In this document: positions 43,735 to 53,001 of the stretch, piece by piece
Position numbering within the stretch: position 1 is the first letter of the stretch
Layout: every line of letters begins with the position of its first letter
From: Candidatus Woesearchaeota archaeon
Lineage (GTDB): Archaea; Nanobdellota; Nanobdellia; Woesearchaeales; JACJVV01
Length of the DNA: 64,000 nt
Direction: 5' to 3'
NCBI GenBank assembly: GCA_020637495.1
Contig: JACJVV010000002.1
Location: 186,001-250,000 of the forward strand
Translations under genes and position numbers: made by a program
The notes under the pieces: model-generated
Seen by the model: only the letters and a program-made list of their open reading frames with translations
Told to the model about the DNA's origin: nothing
Database searches by the model: none

Positions 43735-44803
43735 GTGATGCCCTCTCCATGATCCTTACAAGCAATGTCTCTCTGAACTCATCATCTAATTTCTCCAGGA
43801 CAGGAGAGAAGAAACCTTGTATAATGCATAATTGTGCCTCTTTCTCAGAAAGCCCGCGACTCATAAGATAGAAAACTTTATCCTTATCAATCTGTCCAAC
43901 AGTTGAGCCGTGGCTACATTTTACATCATGGTTATGTATCTCCAGATTAGGTATAGCATCAGCCTCAGCAGTGTCGCTCAACAATAATGCATCCTGCTTT
44001 TCATAGCCGTCAGATTGAGGGGCCTCTGAAGTTATCCTAACTAGTCCCCTGCTCAAAGCTTTTGCTTTTCCATTGATCGCTCCTTTTGTTACTATATCTG
44101 AACTTGTATTTGAGGAATTATGGATTGACCCAGTATAAATGTCCATCCTTTGATCGTTATCAGCAAGATATAATGCCTTGTTCTTTGTGCTTGCTCCTGG
44201 TGCGTTGAGGAAACTTGACGTCTCTGATCTTGTATAATCGGCACCGAGTATGAGATTGGCCCAGTTTACATATGCATCATTGCTTATGATTGCTTTACGT
44301 GATTCAAGACAATCTCCTGACATCTCCTGTATCGCTGTGAACGTGACAGAGCTTCCATCTTTAGCGAAGATGTATGTGCTTTCGGCAACTTCATCCTTCT
44401 TTTTCCAGAGTATCTCAGCTTTGCTGTTCTTCTCTGCTAATATTACTGTCAATACCGAACCTGCACCAGCTAAACCTATCTCAATCTTCTTAGTTGAAGA
44501 GCTAGGGATCACGATGAATATTATGTCGGTGCATTCTGCAAGCATCTTGTTCTGCAATTTATCATCTCCAGATATTTCCTCTAAGCACTCCTTAAATTCA
44601 AGGATCTTGTCAGAATTAAATACATCCTCATTTACAAGGATCTTTTCATTGCTGCTTATGATTGCACTCTTAGCAAATGGTTTACCCATAGGGTCAATGA
44701 CTGGAGAGATGTTTATTGATAATCCATGTCGATAGTCAGGACTATTGCTTTCTGCAGTTTCCACTCTATTCCTGAATTCAAGAAACCAATCTGGTTCATT
44801 CAT
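43724..44803 (-). CDS. sufD: SufD, Fe-S scaffold subunit
   Basis: A 359-residue protein of the SufB/SufD beta-helix family, partner of SufB and SufC. The C-terminal core shows HNHDVKCSHGSTVGQIDKD and YLMSRGLSEKEAQLCIIQGF; the N-terminal third is diverged. It starts inside the sufB stop (4-nt overlap). Confidence 0.9.
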   Translation of the reverse strand: MNEPDWFLEFRNRVETAESNSPDYRHGLSINISPVIDPMGKPFAKSAIISSNEKILVNEDVFNSDKILEFKECLEEISGDDKLQNKMLAECTDIIFIVIPSSSTKKIEIGLAGAGSVLTVILAEKNSKAEILWKKKDEVAESTYIFAKDGSSVTFTAIQEMSGDCLESRKAIISNDAYVNWANLILGADYTRSETSSFLNAPGASTKNKALYLADNDQRMDIYTGSIHNSSNTSSDIVTKGAINGKAKALSRGLVRITSEAPQSDGYEKQDALLLSDTAEADAIPNLEIHNHDVKCSHGSTVGQIDKDKVFYLMSRGLSEKEAQLCIIQGFFSPVLEKLDDEFRETLLVRIMERASHEK

Positions 44804-46200
44804 CCTAATGATCCTTCCATCTCAAGCTGTATCAATCTGTTCAATTCCACTGCATATTCCAGAGGAAGCTCTTTTACTATAGGTTCAATAAATCCAGAAA
44901 CAATCATCTGCGTGGCAGCCTCCTCATCAAGGCCTCTGCTCATCAGGTAGAATATCTGCTCCTCACTTATCTTGCCTACAGTAGCTTCATGCGCAATGTC
45001 AACAGAATTATTGTTAATATCCATATAAGGATAAGTGTTTGACTCTGATTTGTTATCCATCATCAGAGCGTCACAATTTACGCTTGATTTTGCATTCTCT
45101 GCCGATTTCTTGATGCTCAACTGTCCACGATACGCAGTGATGCCTCCATCCTTGCTAATCGACTTCGCTTTTATTGTGGATTTAGTATCTCTTCCGACAT
45201 GGATTGTCTTGCATCCTGTATCCTGGTTCTGCCCATGGCCTGCAAACGCGATCCCTATGTAATCAGATTTTGATCTATCCCCTATAAGTATTGAACATGG
45301 GTATAACATGGTCGTGTTGCTACCCATATTCCCATTGACCCATTCAATTACTGCATCTTCATAGACGACAGCTCGCTTAGTGTTAAGATTATAGGTATTC
45401 TTGCTCCAGTTCTCAATGCTTGAATAACGTGCTCTTGCACCTTTCATAACATGTATCTCTACGCAACCTGCATGCAGGCTGTTTTGTGTATATTGTGGGG
45501 CAGAACATCCTTCAATATAGTGCATCTCTGCTCCTTCGTCTACAATGATGAGCGTATGCTCAAATTGACCACCTTGTTTTGCATTCATCCTGAAATATGC
45601 TTGTAAAGGTGTCTTCAGTATAACTCCCTTTGGTATGTATATGAATGTTCCTCCGCTCCATACTGCGGCATGCAATGCTGAGAACTTATGCAGGTTTGCA
45701 GGGACGCAGGTAGTCATGAAATATTTTTTCATAAGCTCAGGATGTTGCTTTAGGGCCTCATCACAATCCAGGAATATGACTCCTTGATCTTCCCATTCCT
45801 TCTTGAGATTATGGTATACGACTTCACTCTCGTACTGAGCGCCGACTCCAGCTAATGTCTTTCTCTCTGCCTCTGGGATGCCAAGCCTCTCATAGGTTTT
45901 TCGTATGTCATCTGGTACATCTTCCCAGTTATGTGCATTCTTCTTTGCATCAGGTCTCATGTATAAGAACATCTTTGATAGGTCCAACTTTTCCAATGAT
46001 GGACCCCATCTTGGCAGTGGCATCTCATTGAACAGTTTCAATCCGTTTAATCTTTTCTGGAGCATCCATTCAGGCTCTCCTTTCTGCATTGAGATCTCTC
46101 TAACCAATTCCTCAGAAAGACCAGGCTTAGAACGGTAAAGAAGCCTTTCCTCATTATAGTAATCATAATTCTCCCTGTTTATCTCAAATGATGCGTCCAT
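44800..46200 (-). CDS. sufB: SufB, Fe-S scaffold subunit
   Basis: Main scaffold of the SUF machine. The 466 residues contain GVGAQYESEVVYHNL, HAAVWSGGTFIYIPKGV, EGCSAPQYTQNSLHAGCVEI and DIAHEATVGKISEEQIFYLM, all typical SufB stretches. It opens the operon with its own TATA (TTTTTTATACTA, about 25 bp upstream) and a GAGGG just before the ATG, so one promoter seems to drive sufB-D-S-U-C. Confidence 0.96.
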   Translation of the reverse strand: MDASFEINRENYDYYNEERLLYRSKPGLSEELVREISMQKGEPEWMLQKRLNGLKLFNEMPLPRWGPSLEKLDLSKMFLYMRPDAKKNAHNWEDVPDDIRKTYERLGIPEAERKTLAGVGAQYESEVVYHNLKKEWEDQGVIFLDCDEALKQHPELMKKYFMTTCVPANLHKFSALHAAVWSGGTFIYIPKGVILKTPLQAYFRMNAKQGGQFEHTLIIVDEGAEMHYIEGCSAPQYTQNSLHAGCVEIHVMKGARARYSSIENWSKNTYNLNTKRAVVYEDAVIEWVNGNMGSNTTMLYPCSILIGDRSKSDYIGIAFAGHGQNQDTGCKTIHVGRDTKSTIKAKSISKDGGITAYRGQLSIKKSAENAKSSVNCDALMMDNKSESNTYPYMDINNNSVDIAHEATVGKISEEQIFYLMSRGLDEEAATQMIVSGFIEPIVKELPLEYAVELNRLIQLEMEGSLG

Positions 46201-46305
46201 TTTCCCTCTTATCCAGTTTAGTATAAAAAATATAGTAGGTTAACAATAGATAAGTAGGATAAAACCCAGTTTTATAAAGATTATGTAATTTTTCGGGAAG
46301 TATAG

Positions 46306-46392
46306 ATGGATGTATTAGATATAGCAGGTAGCCTGAAATATATCATGTCTTGCATTGTAGAAAATCTAAGACTCACCTCAAAAACCTTATAA
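46306..46392 (+). CDS. Possible micro-ORF (28 residues)
   Basis: ATG 46306 to TAA 46390-46392 begins MDVLDIAGSLKYIMSCIVEN. A TATA-like TTTTATAAAGA lies about 25 bp upstream, as for leaderless genes. No family, no ribosome site, and the sequence lies in the promoter region of the CBS gene, so this may be chance. Confidence 0.2.
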   Translation: MDVLDIAGSLKYIMSCIVENLRLTSKTL

Positions 46393-46429
46393 AAAGCTGA
46401 ATTTGAGATGAATAAAAGAAGGTGATTTA

Positions 46430-46825
46430 ATGGCTGATCGTATTACTATGAAGACAATCATGTCAAAGAAAGTTGTTTCTGTATCTCCTGAAGATTACAT
46501 AATGGAGATCGCTGCAAAGATGCGCAGAAGGAAGATAGGCACAGTTATAGTTCTGGACAAGGAAAAGCTTGTAGGCATGTTGACTGAACGGGACATAATA
46601 GGAAGAGTAGTTGCGAAAGGTTTGCATCCTACACGTATAAAAGCGAAGGATATAATGGAGAAGAAGGTCATAACAGGTACTCCAGATATGACAGATATTG
46701 AAGCAGCTTCACTATTCGCAAAAAGAAAGATCAAGAAATTGCCTATACTAGAGAAAGGGAAGGTAGTTGGCATAGTGACGCAGACAGACATAATGAAGCT
46801 CCTTTCCTTCAAGTGGGCATTATGA
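46430..46825 (+). CDS. CBS-pair protein
   Basis: A 131-residue protein of two CBS repeats (IMSKKVVSVSPEDYIMEIAA and IMEKKVITGTPDMTDIEAA) with GMLTERDII and GIVTQTDIM ends, forming one Bateman module that usually binds an adenine nucleotide. It has no attached enzyme and so is probably a regulator. Shine-Dalgarno GGTGA precedes the ATG, and a TATA (CTTATAAAAAGC) lies near 46390. Confidence 0.9.
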   Translation: MADRITMKTIMSKKVVSVSPEDYIMEIAAKMRRRKIGTVIVLDKEKLVGMLTERDIIGRVVAKGLHPTRIKAKDIMEKKVITGTPDMTDIEAASLFAKRKIKKLPILEKGKVVGIVTQTDIMKLLSFKWAL

Positions 46826-46855
46826 AGCAAAAGCCAATGAGGTATTCTGGATAAG

Positions 46856-47758
46856 ATGGACGATACGACATTCAAGCTTCTGCAATTCATGCGCAAACGC
46901 TTTGGAGATCTGGGACCCATATATCTTTCAAAAGAGATGAATAAATTGGGGTATAGGGACATAAAATCATTATCAATGTCACAAAAAGAGACATTGAGGG
47001 AGGCTCTTCTTACAAATATATTCGCTGACACAATGTCACATCAACGAATAACAATAAACAGAAGTGCATTAGAGTCTATCTTCGATCCAACTATGAAAGT
47101 CCATTCGACATTACGGACAAGGGAGCAGAAAGCAAATGAACTACTAAGATCACCATACTACAAATCTCATATAAACTATTCTAGCCTTTCAAGTGCATCT
47201 TCAAAAGAGATAAATTTTGATAGATGGCTTAAGTACTTGATTCCAGCAGTGATCATAGTCATAATATTCCTATTTTTGATATTGATACCTTTCCTTAACA
47301 ACCAGAATAGTGAGGAATCTGCAAATAATGAGACGGCAACAAATAAGTCTTTGATGGATGAACGATTCATGAATGATTCATCTGTACCCATTGAGCCAGG
47401 TTCAGAATCCACATCAGATGATATAGATGATGACAAATCAGCGTTATCTGATATGCATGAGAATGCCAAGAACTTTGATGGCAGCGACGATAACGTTGAA
47501 GGAAGAACTCCAAATAATGATAGTACTGAAGATATAACTGATGCAGGTGATACAGGCAATGAAAGTATTGATGATGCTGAAAAGTCTGAATCAAATCTTA
47601 CGCAACCTCTGAAGAACGATACATATAACGATGCAACCAACGAGACAAGTCTGGATAATCTAGAATGTAACCTCTCCAATAAAGGGAAAATAACTTACAT
47701 AGAGGAAGATGACCATTTCTATGGATGTGATGGCAAAGAATGGAGACAGCTTGACTGA
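46856..47758 (+). CDS. Single-span membrane protein with acidic extracellular tail
   Basis: 300 residues of no recognised family. The first 110 are charged and cytoplasmic. A transmembrane helix (LIPAVIIVIIFLFLILIPFL) lies near 129-148. A long low-complexity tail rich in Asn, Asp, Ser and Glu follows, and a final small Cys-bearing segment (CNLSNKG near 273, FYGCDGKEW near 291) that may be disulfide-linked. It lies 30 bp after the CBS gene; a link between them is unproven. Confidence 0.7.
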   Translation: MDDTTFKLLQFMRKRFGDLGPIYLSKEMNKLGYRDIKSLSMSQKETLREALLTNIFADTMSHQRITINRSALESIFDPTMKVHSTLRTREQKANELLRSPYYKSHINYSSLSSASSKEINFDRWLKYLIPAVIIVIIFLFLILIPFLNNQNSEESANNETATNKSLMDERFMNDSSVPIEPGSESTSDDIDDDKSALSDMHENAKNFDGSDDNVEGRTPNNDSTEDITDAGDTGNESIDDAEKSESNLTQPLKNDTYNDATNETSLDNLECNLSNKGKITYIEEDDHFYGCDGKEWRQLD

Positions 47759-47774
47759 ATCTTGCATATCTTAT

Positions 47775-48395
47775 CTAAACCAAGGAGACAAGTTCTGAAA
47801 GGTTATTTATTATCTTATATGGCTTATGTCTCTTAATTTCTTCCATATCGCTCAATTCATTCCGTAATATCACTGTCTTGACACCAGCAGCATTCCCAGT
47901 TTTGATGTCAGTAACTGTGTCCCCAACAAAGAAATCAACCTTATGATGTATCAGTTTCTCGACAAGATTTATCTCATCAGGAAAAGGTTTTGGATGGTTG
48001 ACGAGATCAGAGCCTATTATCGTCTCAAAGAACATTGGATTTATGCCTGTTTCATCAAGCCTTCTCATGATGATTGGAAAATGAGTGTTTGACATGATTG
48101 CAAGTTCTGCTTTTTTTCTAAGCTGAAGAATTGTAGAGACAGTATCAGGAAAGGCCTTTATCTTTCCAAGATTCTCCTCAATTTTATTTTTTGTCTGAAC
48201 AATCTTATGGATCTCATCATCAGTGATATCCTTCTTGATCCTTCTCAGGGTATTTGTCAAGGTGCTTCCATTAAATTTCTTCACATCAATGCTGCTTACA
48301 TCCAGTCCATGCTTATCAATAGCTTTAATGAATGCTTCCCATCCAGAACCTACGCTATCTATAAGCGTGCCATCAAGATCAAATCCGATCAGCAT
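47775..48395 (-). CDS. HAD-superfamily phosphatase (phosphoglycolate phosphatase-like)
   Basis: A 206-residue hydrolase with FDLDGTLIDS (Asp5, Asp7), MSNTHFP as motif II, NHPKPFPDE with the motif III Lys and FFVGDTVTDIKTG as motif IV; a helical cap lies between I and II. Its ATG overlaps the previous stop by 1 nt (TAATG), so it is co-translated with the YkgJ-type gene. Substrate unknown. Confidence 0.86.
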   Translation of the reverse strand: MLIGFDLDGTLIDSVGSGWEAFIKAIDKHGLDVSSIDVKKFNGSTLTNTLRRIKKDITDDEIHKIVQTKNKIEENLGKIKAFPDTVSTILQLRKKAELAIMSNTHFPIIMRRLDETGINPMFFETIIGSDLVNHPKPFPDEINLVEKLIHHKVDFFVGDTVTDIKTGNAAGVKTVILRNELSDMEEIKRHKPYKIINNLSELVSLV

Positions 48396-49096
48396 TATAG
48401 GAATTCCTCCATCGCCGGTAATTTCTCTTCGAATTCATGCTTCTTGATCTCATCATCGATCTTTATAAAAACTTCTGAGAAATCCTCTTTTTGAAGATCA
48501 GCGACAAGCTTCTCCACAATCTTGAGGTCATCTTCCTGTGTATTTGACTTCTTAGCTACCAACCTCTTCTTGAGGCCTAAGCTTTCATAGAATGGATCAC
48601 TCAATTGAATCTCACGTTCAATAATCTCGACTAGAGCACCTTTGTATTTTTGGTATATCTTCCTATCTTCTTCGAAATCCTCATCAACTCCGCAGCATTC
48701 TCCGCATTGATGGTTCTTGACTAGATCCATTATCTCATTCATGGGTGCTTCTGCAAGTATCCATATTGGGAATAATCTGCAATTGATAGGCCGATGTTCA
48801 TATACTGAACATATCTTCTTGCCCATCTTCTCATTAAATATACGATGCTTGCATGGTACAAACAACCCTATATCAGTCTCGAACTCATCATCCTTGAACG
48901 GATCACCGAAAGGAAATACTCCTATTATACCTTCCTTGTACAGATCCAAAGCAGATTTCTTATGGGCTTTGCACAATCTCCATATGTCGCCTAAAGTCAG
49001 ACTGATCTGTGTAGTTGGATCTTCACAGCATCTCCCATTATGGTTGCATCTGAACATAGGGAAAAACCAATAATCATCTTTTATAAAATTTGGCAT
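48395..49096 (-). CDS. YkgJ-family cysteine-cluster protein
   Basis: Metal-cluster protein of the Fe/Zn-chelating family: CNHNGRCCED near the N-terminus, then FVPCKHR, KICSVYEHRPINCRLFPI and HQCGECCG, giving the typical spaced cysteine set. I place the start at ATG 49096 (233 residues). There a TATA-like TTTATATTGAG lies about 25 bp upstream. An earlier ATG at 49135 falls within the promoter shared with coaD. The role is unclear. Confidence 0.8.
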   Translation of the reverse strand: MPNFIKDDYWFFPMFRCNHNGRCCEDPTTQISLTLGDIWRLCKAHKKSALDLYKEGIIGVFPFGDPFKDDEFETDIGLFVPCKHRIFNEKMGKKICSVYEHRPINCRLFPIWILAEAPMNEIMDLVKNHQCGECCGVDEDFEEDRKIYQKYKGALVEIIEREIQLSDPFYESLGLKKRLVAKKSNTQEDDLKIVEKLVADLQKEDFSEVFIKIDDEIKKHEFEEKLPAMEEFL

Positions 49097-49164
49097 AGGA
49101 TACAGTAAATGCTCAATATAAACCATACTCAACATTTAAAAACCCTCAAGCAACTTCGTCATAC

Positions 49165-50304
49165 ATGAACAGAGCAATGTATGCATTTTCAGGAGACCCT
49201 ATAACATATGGCCATATTGACATAATAGAAAGGGCTTCAAAGGCATTTGATAAACTGATAGTAGGTATCGGTGTCAATCCTGAGAAGGAGAGGAAGAACC
49301 TTTACATGTTCTCTTTGGAAGAAAGGACAGAGATGGCAAAGAAAGCTACTTCTAAATATTCAAATGTAGAAGTCATATCTTTTGAAGGATTATTGGTTGA
49401 CTATGCTTACGAGAATGGCATCGACACAATAGTCAAAGGAGTAAGGAATTCTGCTGACTTTGACTATGAAGCAGTTCTGCATGAAGTTGGAGTGAGACAG
49501 AAATTAGGTATAGACACACATATATTGTTCGCAAGACCTGAACTGGCACACGTAAGTTCAAGTGTAGTCAAAGATGTCCAGAAAGAGCAGGGACTAATAC
49601 ATGAACTTGTGCCGCTATATGTGAAACAATCAATTGAAACTAGGATGTCTGGACAATATATTGTTGGTATTACTGGAGAGCCAGGAACTGGAAAATCTTA
49701 TGTCAGCAATGCATTTGTGGATCTTGGGAAGCTGAATGGTGTAGATGTCCATAACATTGATCTAGATGTAATAGGTCATAAGATCCTTGGTGAATTAAAG
49801 CATCCTCGATATATGGCAATCAGACAGAAAATTGCTGATACATTTGGTAGTCAAGCGAGAAAAGCTGATGGAACTATTGATAGGAAAATTCTTGGAGAGA
49901 GGGTATTCAATGATGAGGGTGCCCTACAGAAATTGAATGATATAATGAGTACACCATTGCTTCTGAGGACACGAAGAGAATTGTATGGAAAGAAGGGATT
50001 GATACTGATAAATGCTGCACTCATTGCAGAAGCGAATCTTTCCTATCTATCAAACAACAATGTGATATTGGTCGACGCGGACGATGAGACTCAATATAAG
50101 AGGATGAAAGCACGTAATCTTACAGACGATCAGATACAGAGAAGACTAGAAAGTCAGTATGATGTAAGTGAGAAAAGATCAAAGCTCCAGCAGAATATTG
50201 TTGCTGAGAATCATGGAACAATCTGGTCATTAGACAACTCAGAAGGAAATGATGAGATTGAATCAGTCTTCAAACAGGTATTGACCGAGCTGAATGTCAA
50301 ATGA
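49165..50304 (+). CDS. coaDE: Fusion of CoaD (PPAT) and CoaE (dephospho-CoA kinase)
   Basis: Catalyses the last two steps of CoA synthesis. Residues 1-160 are bacterial-type CoaD: GDPITYGHIDIIERA, GVRNSADFDYE and HVSSSVVKDV. Residues 165-379 are CoaE: P-loop GITGEPGTGKSYVS, DLDVIGHKIL and VDADDETQYKRM in the lid. Archaea usually have unrelated PPAT and GTP-dependent kinases, so both halves look bacterial. A TATA (CATTTAAAAACC) lies about 25 bp upstream. The kinase half is somewhat diverged. Confidence 0.9.
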   Translation: MNRAMYAFSGDPITYGHIDIIERASKAFDKLIVGIGVNPEKERKNLYMFSLEERTEMAKKATSKYSNVEVISFEGLLVDYAYENGIDTIVKGVRNSADFDYEAVLHEVGVRQKLGIDTHILFARPELAHVSSSVVKDVQKEQGLIHELVPLYVKQSIETRMSGQYIVGITGEPGTGKSYVSNAFVDLGKLNGVDVHNIDLDVIGHKILGELKHPRYMAIRQKIADTFGSQARKADGTIDRKILGERVFNDEGALQKLNDIMSTPLLLRTRRELYGKKGLILINAALIAEANLSYLSNNNVILVDADDETQYKRMKARNLTDDQIQRRLESQYDVSEKRSKLQQNIVAENHGTIWSLDNSEGNDEIESVFKQVLTELNVK

Positions 50305-50936
50305 ATCTCGACATAGTATTCTTGAAAGAGGAGTGGAACGATTTCTGCAGAAGGAACGATGTAAAAGGATTTCCTGACTATTATTTTAGAAAGTTGCAGG
50401 AACAATATTCAAAGCATGATCGATTCTACCACACATTTGATGGCCATATAGCCAATGTAATACGGGAATTCAAGTCTGCAAGGCATCTATGCAAAGATCC
50501 TGATTTTGTCTTCTTTGAATTGATGAACCATGATTCAGTATATGGTAAGTTGTCATATGATGAGGAGCTTAGCGCAAATTATGCTTACTACTTGGCAGAC
50601 AAGATGGGGCTACCGTTAAGATTTAAGGCAAAGAATGGTGAGGTAATATTGGCAACTAGACATAAGGAAATACCTAATGGGATAGATGCAAGTGTTGCAG
50701 TTGATTGTGATCTTGCAAGTTTAGGCAAACCTTATAACGAATTCATGGCTGATAGCGAAGATGTCCGGAAAGAGTTCTCTTGGGTAGAAGAAGATAAATT
50801 CAGAGAAGTCAGGGCAGATATACTTGAAAAGTTTCTGAGAAGATCATCAGTTTATATTACAGACATGTTCAAGAGCAGATATGAACGACAGGCTAGATAT
50901 AATCTAAGAAGAGCTATAACTGAGCTAAGGGCATGA
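50301..50936 (+). CDS. HD-superfamily predicted metal-dependent phosphohydrolase
   Basis: A 211-residue protein like the COG4339 group: RFYHTFDGHIANV (first His), FFELMNHDSVYGKLSYDEEL (His-Asp pair), ATRHKEIP and DCDLASLGKPY (final Asp), with FLRRSSVYIT toward the C-terminus. It overlaps the coaDE stop by 4 nt (ATGA), so it is coupled to it. Substrate unknown. Confidence 0.82.
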   Translation: MNLDIVFLKEEWNDFCRRNDVKGFPDYYFRKLQEQYSKHDRFYHTFDGHIANVIREFKSARHLCKDPDFVFFELMNHDSVYGKLSYDEELSANYAYYLADKMGLPLRFKAKNGEVILATRHKEIPNGIDASVAVDCDLASLGKPYNEFMADSEDVRKEFSWVEEDKFREVRADILEKFLRRSSVYITDMFKSRYERQARYNLRRAITELRA

Positions 50937-50959
50937 CCTCTTTTGGTAATCTTTATATA

Positions 50960-50980
50960 TTCCTGTAGCTGATACACTAA
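50960..50980 (+). promoter_or_regulatory. Putative NrtR operator at its own gene (autoregulation)
   Basis: A 21-bp site with right half TACACTAA (50973-50980) and core GT-N7-AC (GT 50965-50966, AC 50974-50975). Fifteen of 21 bases equal the site at 54106. It lies between the TATA-like CTTTATATAT and the ATG at 50982, only 1 nt from the start. Confidence 0.6.
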
Positions 50981-50981
50981 C

Positions 50982-51662
50982 ATGGAGTTCAAGAAAGACC
51001 AATTTTATATAACAGCAGATGCGGTTGTATTTACAATTCTAAAGGATCAGCTTAAGCTCCTCCTTATCAAAAGAAAACTACCTCCACATAAAGGATCATA
51101 CGCTTTGCCTGGAGGTTTTGTCAATCTTGATGAAGGGCTTTATGATGCATGCAAGCGTGAATTGGAAGAAGAGACTGGAGTTAAGGACATCTATCTGAAA
51201 AAGCTCAAGGTATATGGAAATCCTAAACGTGATCCAAGGGCACGCGTCATTACCGTACCATTTTTGGCTCTTATAGACAGCGAAGAACTGAAGCTTCATG
51301 CAGGTGATGATGCAGAGCTTGCAAATTGGCATTCAGCATACAGGTTGCCTGAGCTTGCCTTTGACCATGATAAGATTGTAGAGGATGCATTGCACCAACT
51401 GCGTTATGAGATACAGACGACGAATATTGCAAATCAACTGATGCCTGAGAGATTCACATTGACTGAACTCCAAAGGGCATATGAGATAATCCTAGATAAA
51501 CCATTAGACAAGAGAAATTTCAGAAAAAGGATTGATTATCTGAAACTTGTTAAACCTCTCAATGAGACAAAAATGGATGGTGCTCATAGGCCGGCAAAAC
51601 TATATTCTTTCAAGAACAAGAAATATGAGACAATGCGTGAGAAGATATATGTACTGATGTGA
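50982..51662 (+). CDS. nrtR: NrtR-like Nudix transcriptional regulator
   Basis: A 226-residue protein: Nudix domain (about 8-140) with intact box GFVNLDEGLYDACKRELEEE then TGV, plus GNPKRDPR typical of ADP-ribose Nudix proteins, then a winged helix (about 150-226) with ERFTLTELQRAYEIIL and RNFRKRIDYLKL. NrtR represses NAD genes in bacteria and releases DNA on binding ADP-ribose. Here the Nudix box looks catalytically competent. Related operators at its own, the ARH and the NAD operon promoters support this role. A plain ADP-ribose pyrophosphatase is the alternative. Confidence 0.85.
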   Translation: MEFKKDQFYITADAVVFTILKDQLKLLLIKRKLPPHKGSYALPGGFVNLDEGLYDACKRELEEETGVKDIYLKKLKVYGNPKRDPRARVITVPFLALIDSEELKLHAGDDAELANWHSAYRLPELAFDHDKIVEDALHQLRYEIQTTNIANQLMPERFTLTELQRAYEIILDKPLDKRNFRKRIDYLKLVKPLNETKMDGAHRPAKLYSFKNKKYETMREKIYVLM

Positions 51663-52169
51663 TTACTCTACGGAATAGAGACTTCCAGTCCTGTATCCAT
51701 CAAATCTTCTTTGCAGATCATGAAAGCTTTCATTATCATCTTTTATCTGCAATAGAAAACCCCCTTGCAAAGGCCTGTTCTCTTCACCAAAAAGCTTAGT
51801 CCAGAAAGTGCTATTTCCTTGGAAAGTCTCCTGAAATGGTTCATACCACATAAACTTGCTACCGTCAGACATCTTTATTATTGTGTAATGCTCAGTGAGC
51901 CTCTCAGGAGTTGGTATCCAGATTACGCTAGCAAGATCATCATCACTTCCTATCCTGCTTCCGTAGCCGAATATTTCAAGCCCAAATCTTGATACAAGAT
52001 TCCTGATATCAGGCATCAACAAGTATTCCCTGGTCTTTTCCTGGTCATGGCACATTGCTGAGACTGAATCAATCTGGTTAAGATGATATGTAGTAGAATT
52101 CAGCAATCCTTCTAGCATAGAGTTGAAGCATAATGGTTCGCATGTGTCAGGATATTTTGTTAAGTCCAT
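51663..52169 (-). CDS. Hypothetical protein (168 residues)
   Basis: Not recognised. It begins MDLTKYPDTCEPLCFNSMLE and holds mixed alpha/beta sequence with VIWIPTPERLTEHYTIIKMS in the middle. No signal or membrane helix. It converges on nrtR with adjacent stops and reads toward it, so it is not part of that regulon by position. Confidence 0.6.
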   Translation of the reverse strand: MDLTKYPDTCEPLCFNSMLEGLLNSTTYHLNQIDSVSAMCHDQEKTREYLLMPDIRNLVSRFGLEIFGYGSRIGSDDDLASVIWIPTPERLTEHYTIIKMSDGSKFMWYEPFQETFQGNSTFWTKLFGEENRPLQGGFLLQIKDDNESFHDLQRRFDGYRTGSLYSVE

Positions 52170-52275
52170 ACCATAGAAACTATAGAAGTGATTTATAATC
52201 TTTTATGAACTGCAAACATATATTTAACGTTTGTATATGCCACTATTTTAACATCCTGTTCTATACTTACTATGT

Positions 52276-52947
52276 ATGTTAGACATATATCTCATAAGGC
52301 ACGCACAGAGCGTAATGAATACAAGGCCCTGGATAATAGGAGGACGAACAAATCACACCCCATTAACAGATCTGGGCGTTAGTCAATCAATAATGCTTGG
52401 AATCTACCTCCGAAATAATAAGATTCTTTTTGACGAAGTATATTCCTCCCCTGCAAGAAGAACTCAACAGACTGCAGAGATCAGCTGCGGAGTTGCTCAT
52501 TTTCCTTTAGAAAATATAATATTAAATGATGACTTGCAAGAGCTAGATAGGGGAGACTGGCAAGGGAAAGATAGAGAAATGACTTATACTTCCCATATAA
52601 AAGAACAATTTGAAGTAAACCCACAACACTTCAAGCCACCAAACGGAGAAAGCCATAAGGAAGTTGAAGATAGGATGGTGGATTTCTTAGATCAAATTGT
52701 AATTGACTATCAGATCAGCAAAAAACAGATTCCAAGCAAGATAATCGGGATATATTCTCATGGGATGGCTATAAAATGTTTACTGAGAGGTATTCTTGAT
52801 ATAGATCCAAAGATGACTTGGAAGATCCAAACAAGCAATGCAAGCATAACCAGAATCAAATATAAACAAAATGGTTGGTATATCAATTGCATCAATGAAT
52901 CCTCCTACTTAAAAGATGCTGCTACAGTGGTTGAAAAATACAGATAA
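52276..52947 (+). CDS. Histidine phosphatase family protein
   Basis: A 223-residue phosphoglycerate-mutase-like phosphatase. The phospho-accepting His is in IYLIRHAQS (RHG-like), then YSSPARRTQQTAE, a Glu in ELDRGDWQGKDRE and the second His in YSHGMAIKCLLRG. Such enzymes act on small phosphorylated substrates. It is monocistronic, preceding the ARH gene by 54 bp. Confidence 0.88.
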   Translation: MLDIYLIRHAQSVMNTRPWIIGGRTNHTPLTDLGVSQSIMLGIYLRNNKILFDEVYSSPARRTQQTAEISCGVAHFPLENIILNDDLQELDRGDWQGKDREMTYTSHIKEQFEVNPQHFKPPNGESHKEVEDRMVDFLDQIVIDYQISKKQIPSKIIGIYSHGMAIKCLLRGILDIDPKMTWKIQTSNASITRIKYKQNGWYINCINESSYLKDAATVVEKYR

Positions 52948-52979
52948 AATAGATTGTTCAATTGCAAAAATTTTATTAA

Positions 52980-53000
52980 TTAGTGTTATAATTACAATAA
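52980..53000 (+). promoter_or_regulatory. Putative NrtR operator at the ADP-ribosylglycohydrolase gene
   Basis: A 21-bp site, arms TTAGTGT and ACAATAA, core GT-N7-AC (GT 52985-52986, AC 52994-52995). Seventeen of 21 bases equal the site at 54106. It directly follows a TATA-like AATTTTATTAA and ends 1 nt before the ATG at 53002, the same layout as at nrtR. Confidence 0.62.
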
Positions 53001-53001
53001 G

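Noticed and set aside
44250..44735. 161-codon frame antisense to sufD
   Set aside because: It is a shadow of a conserved gene with no ribosome site or recognisable domain.
46495..47031. 178-codon antisense frame across the CBS and membrane-protein genes
   Set aside because: It crosses two supported genes and has no independent support.
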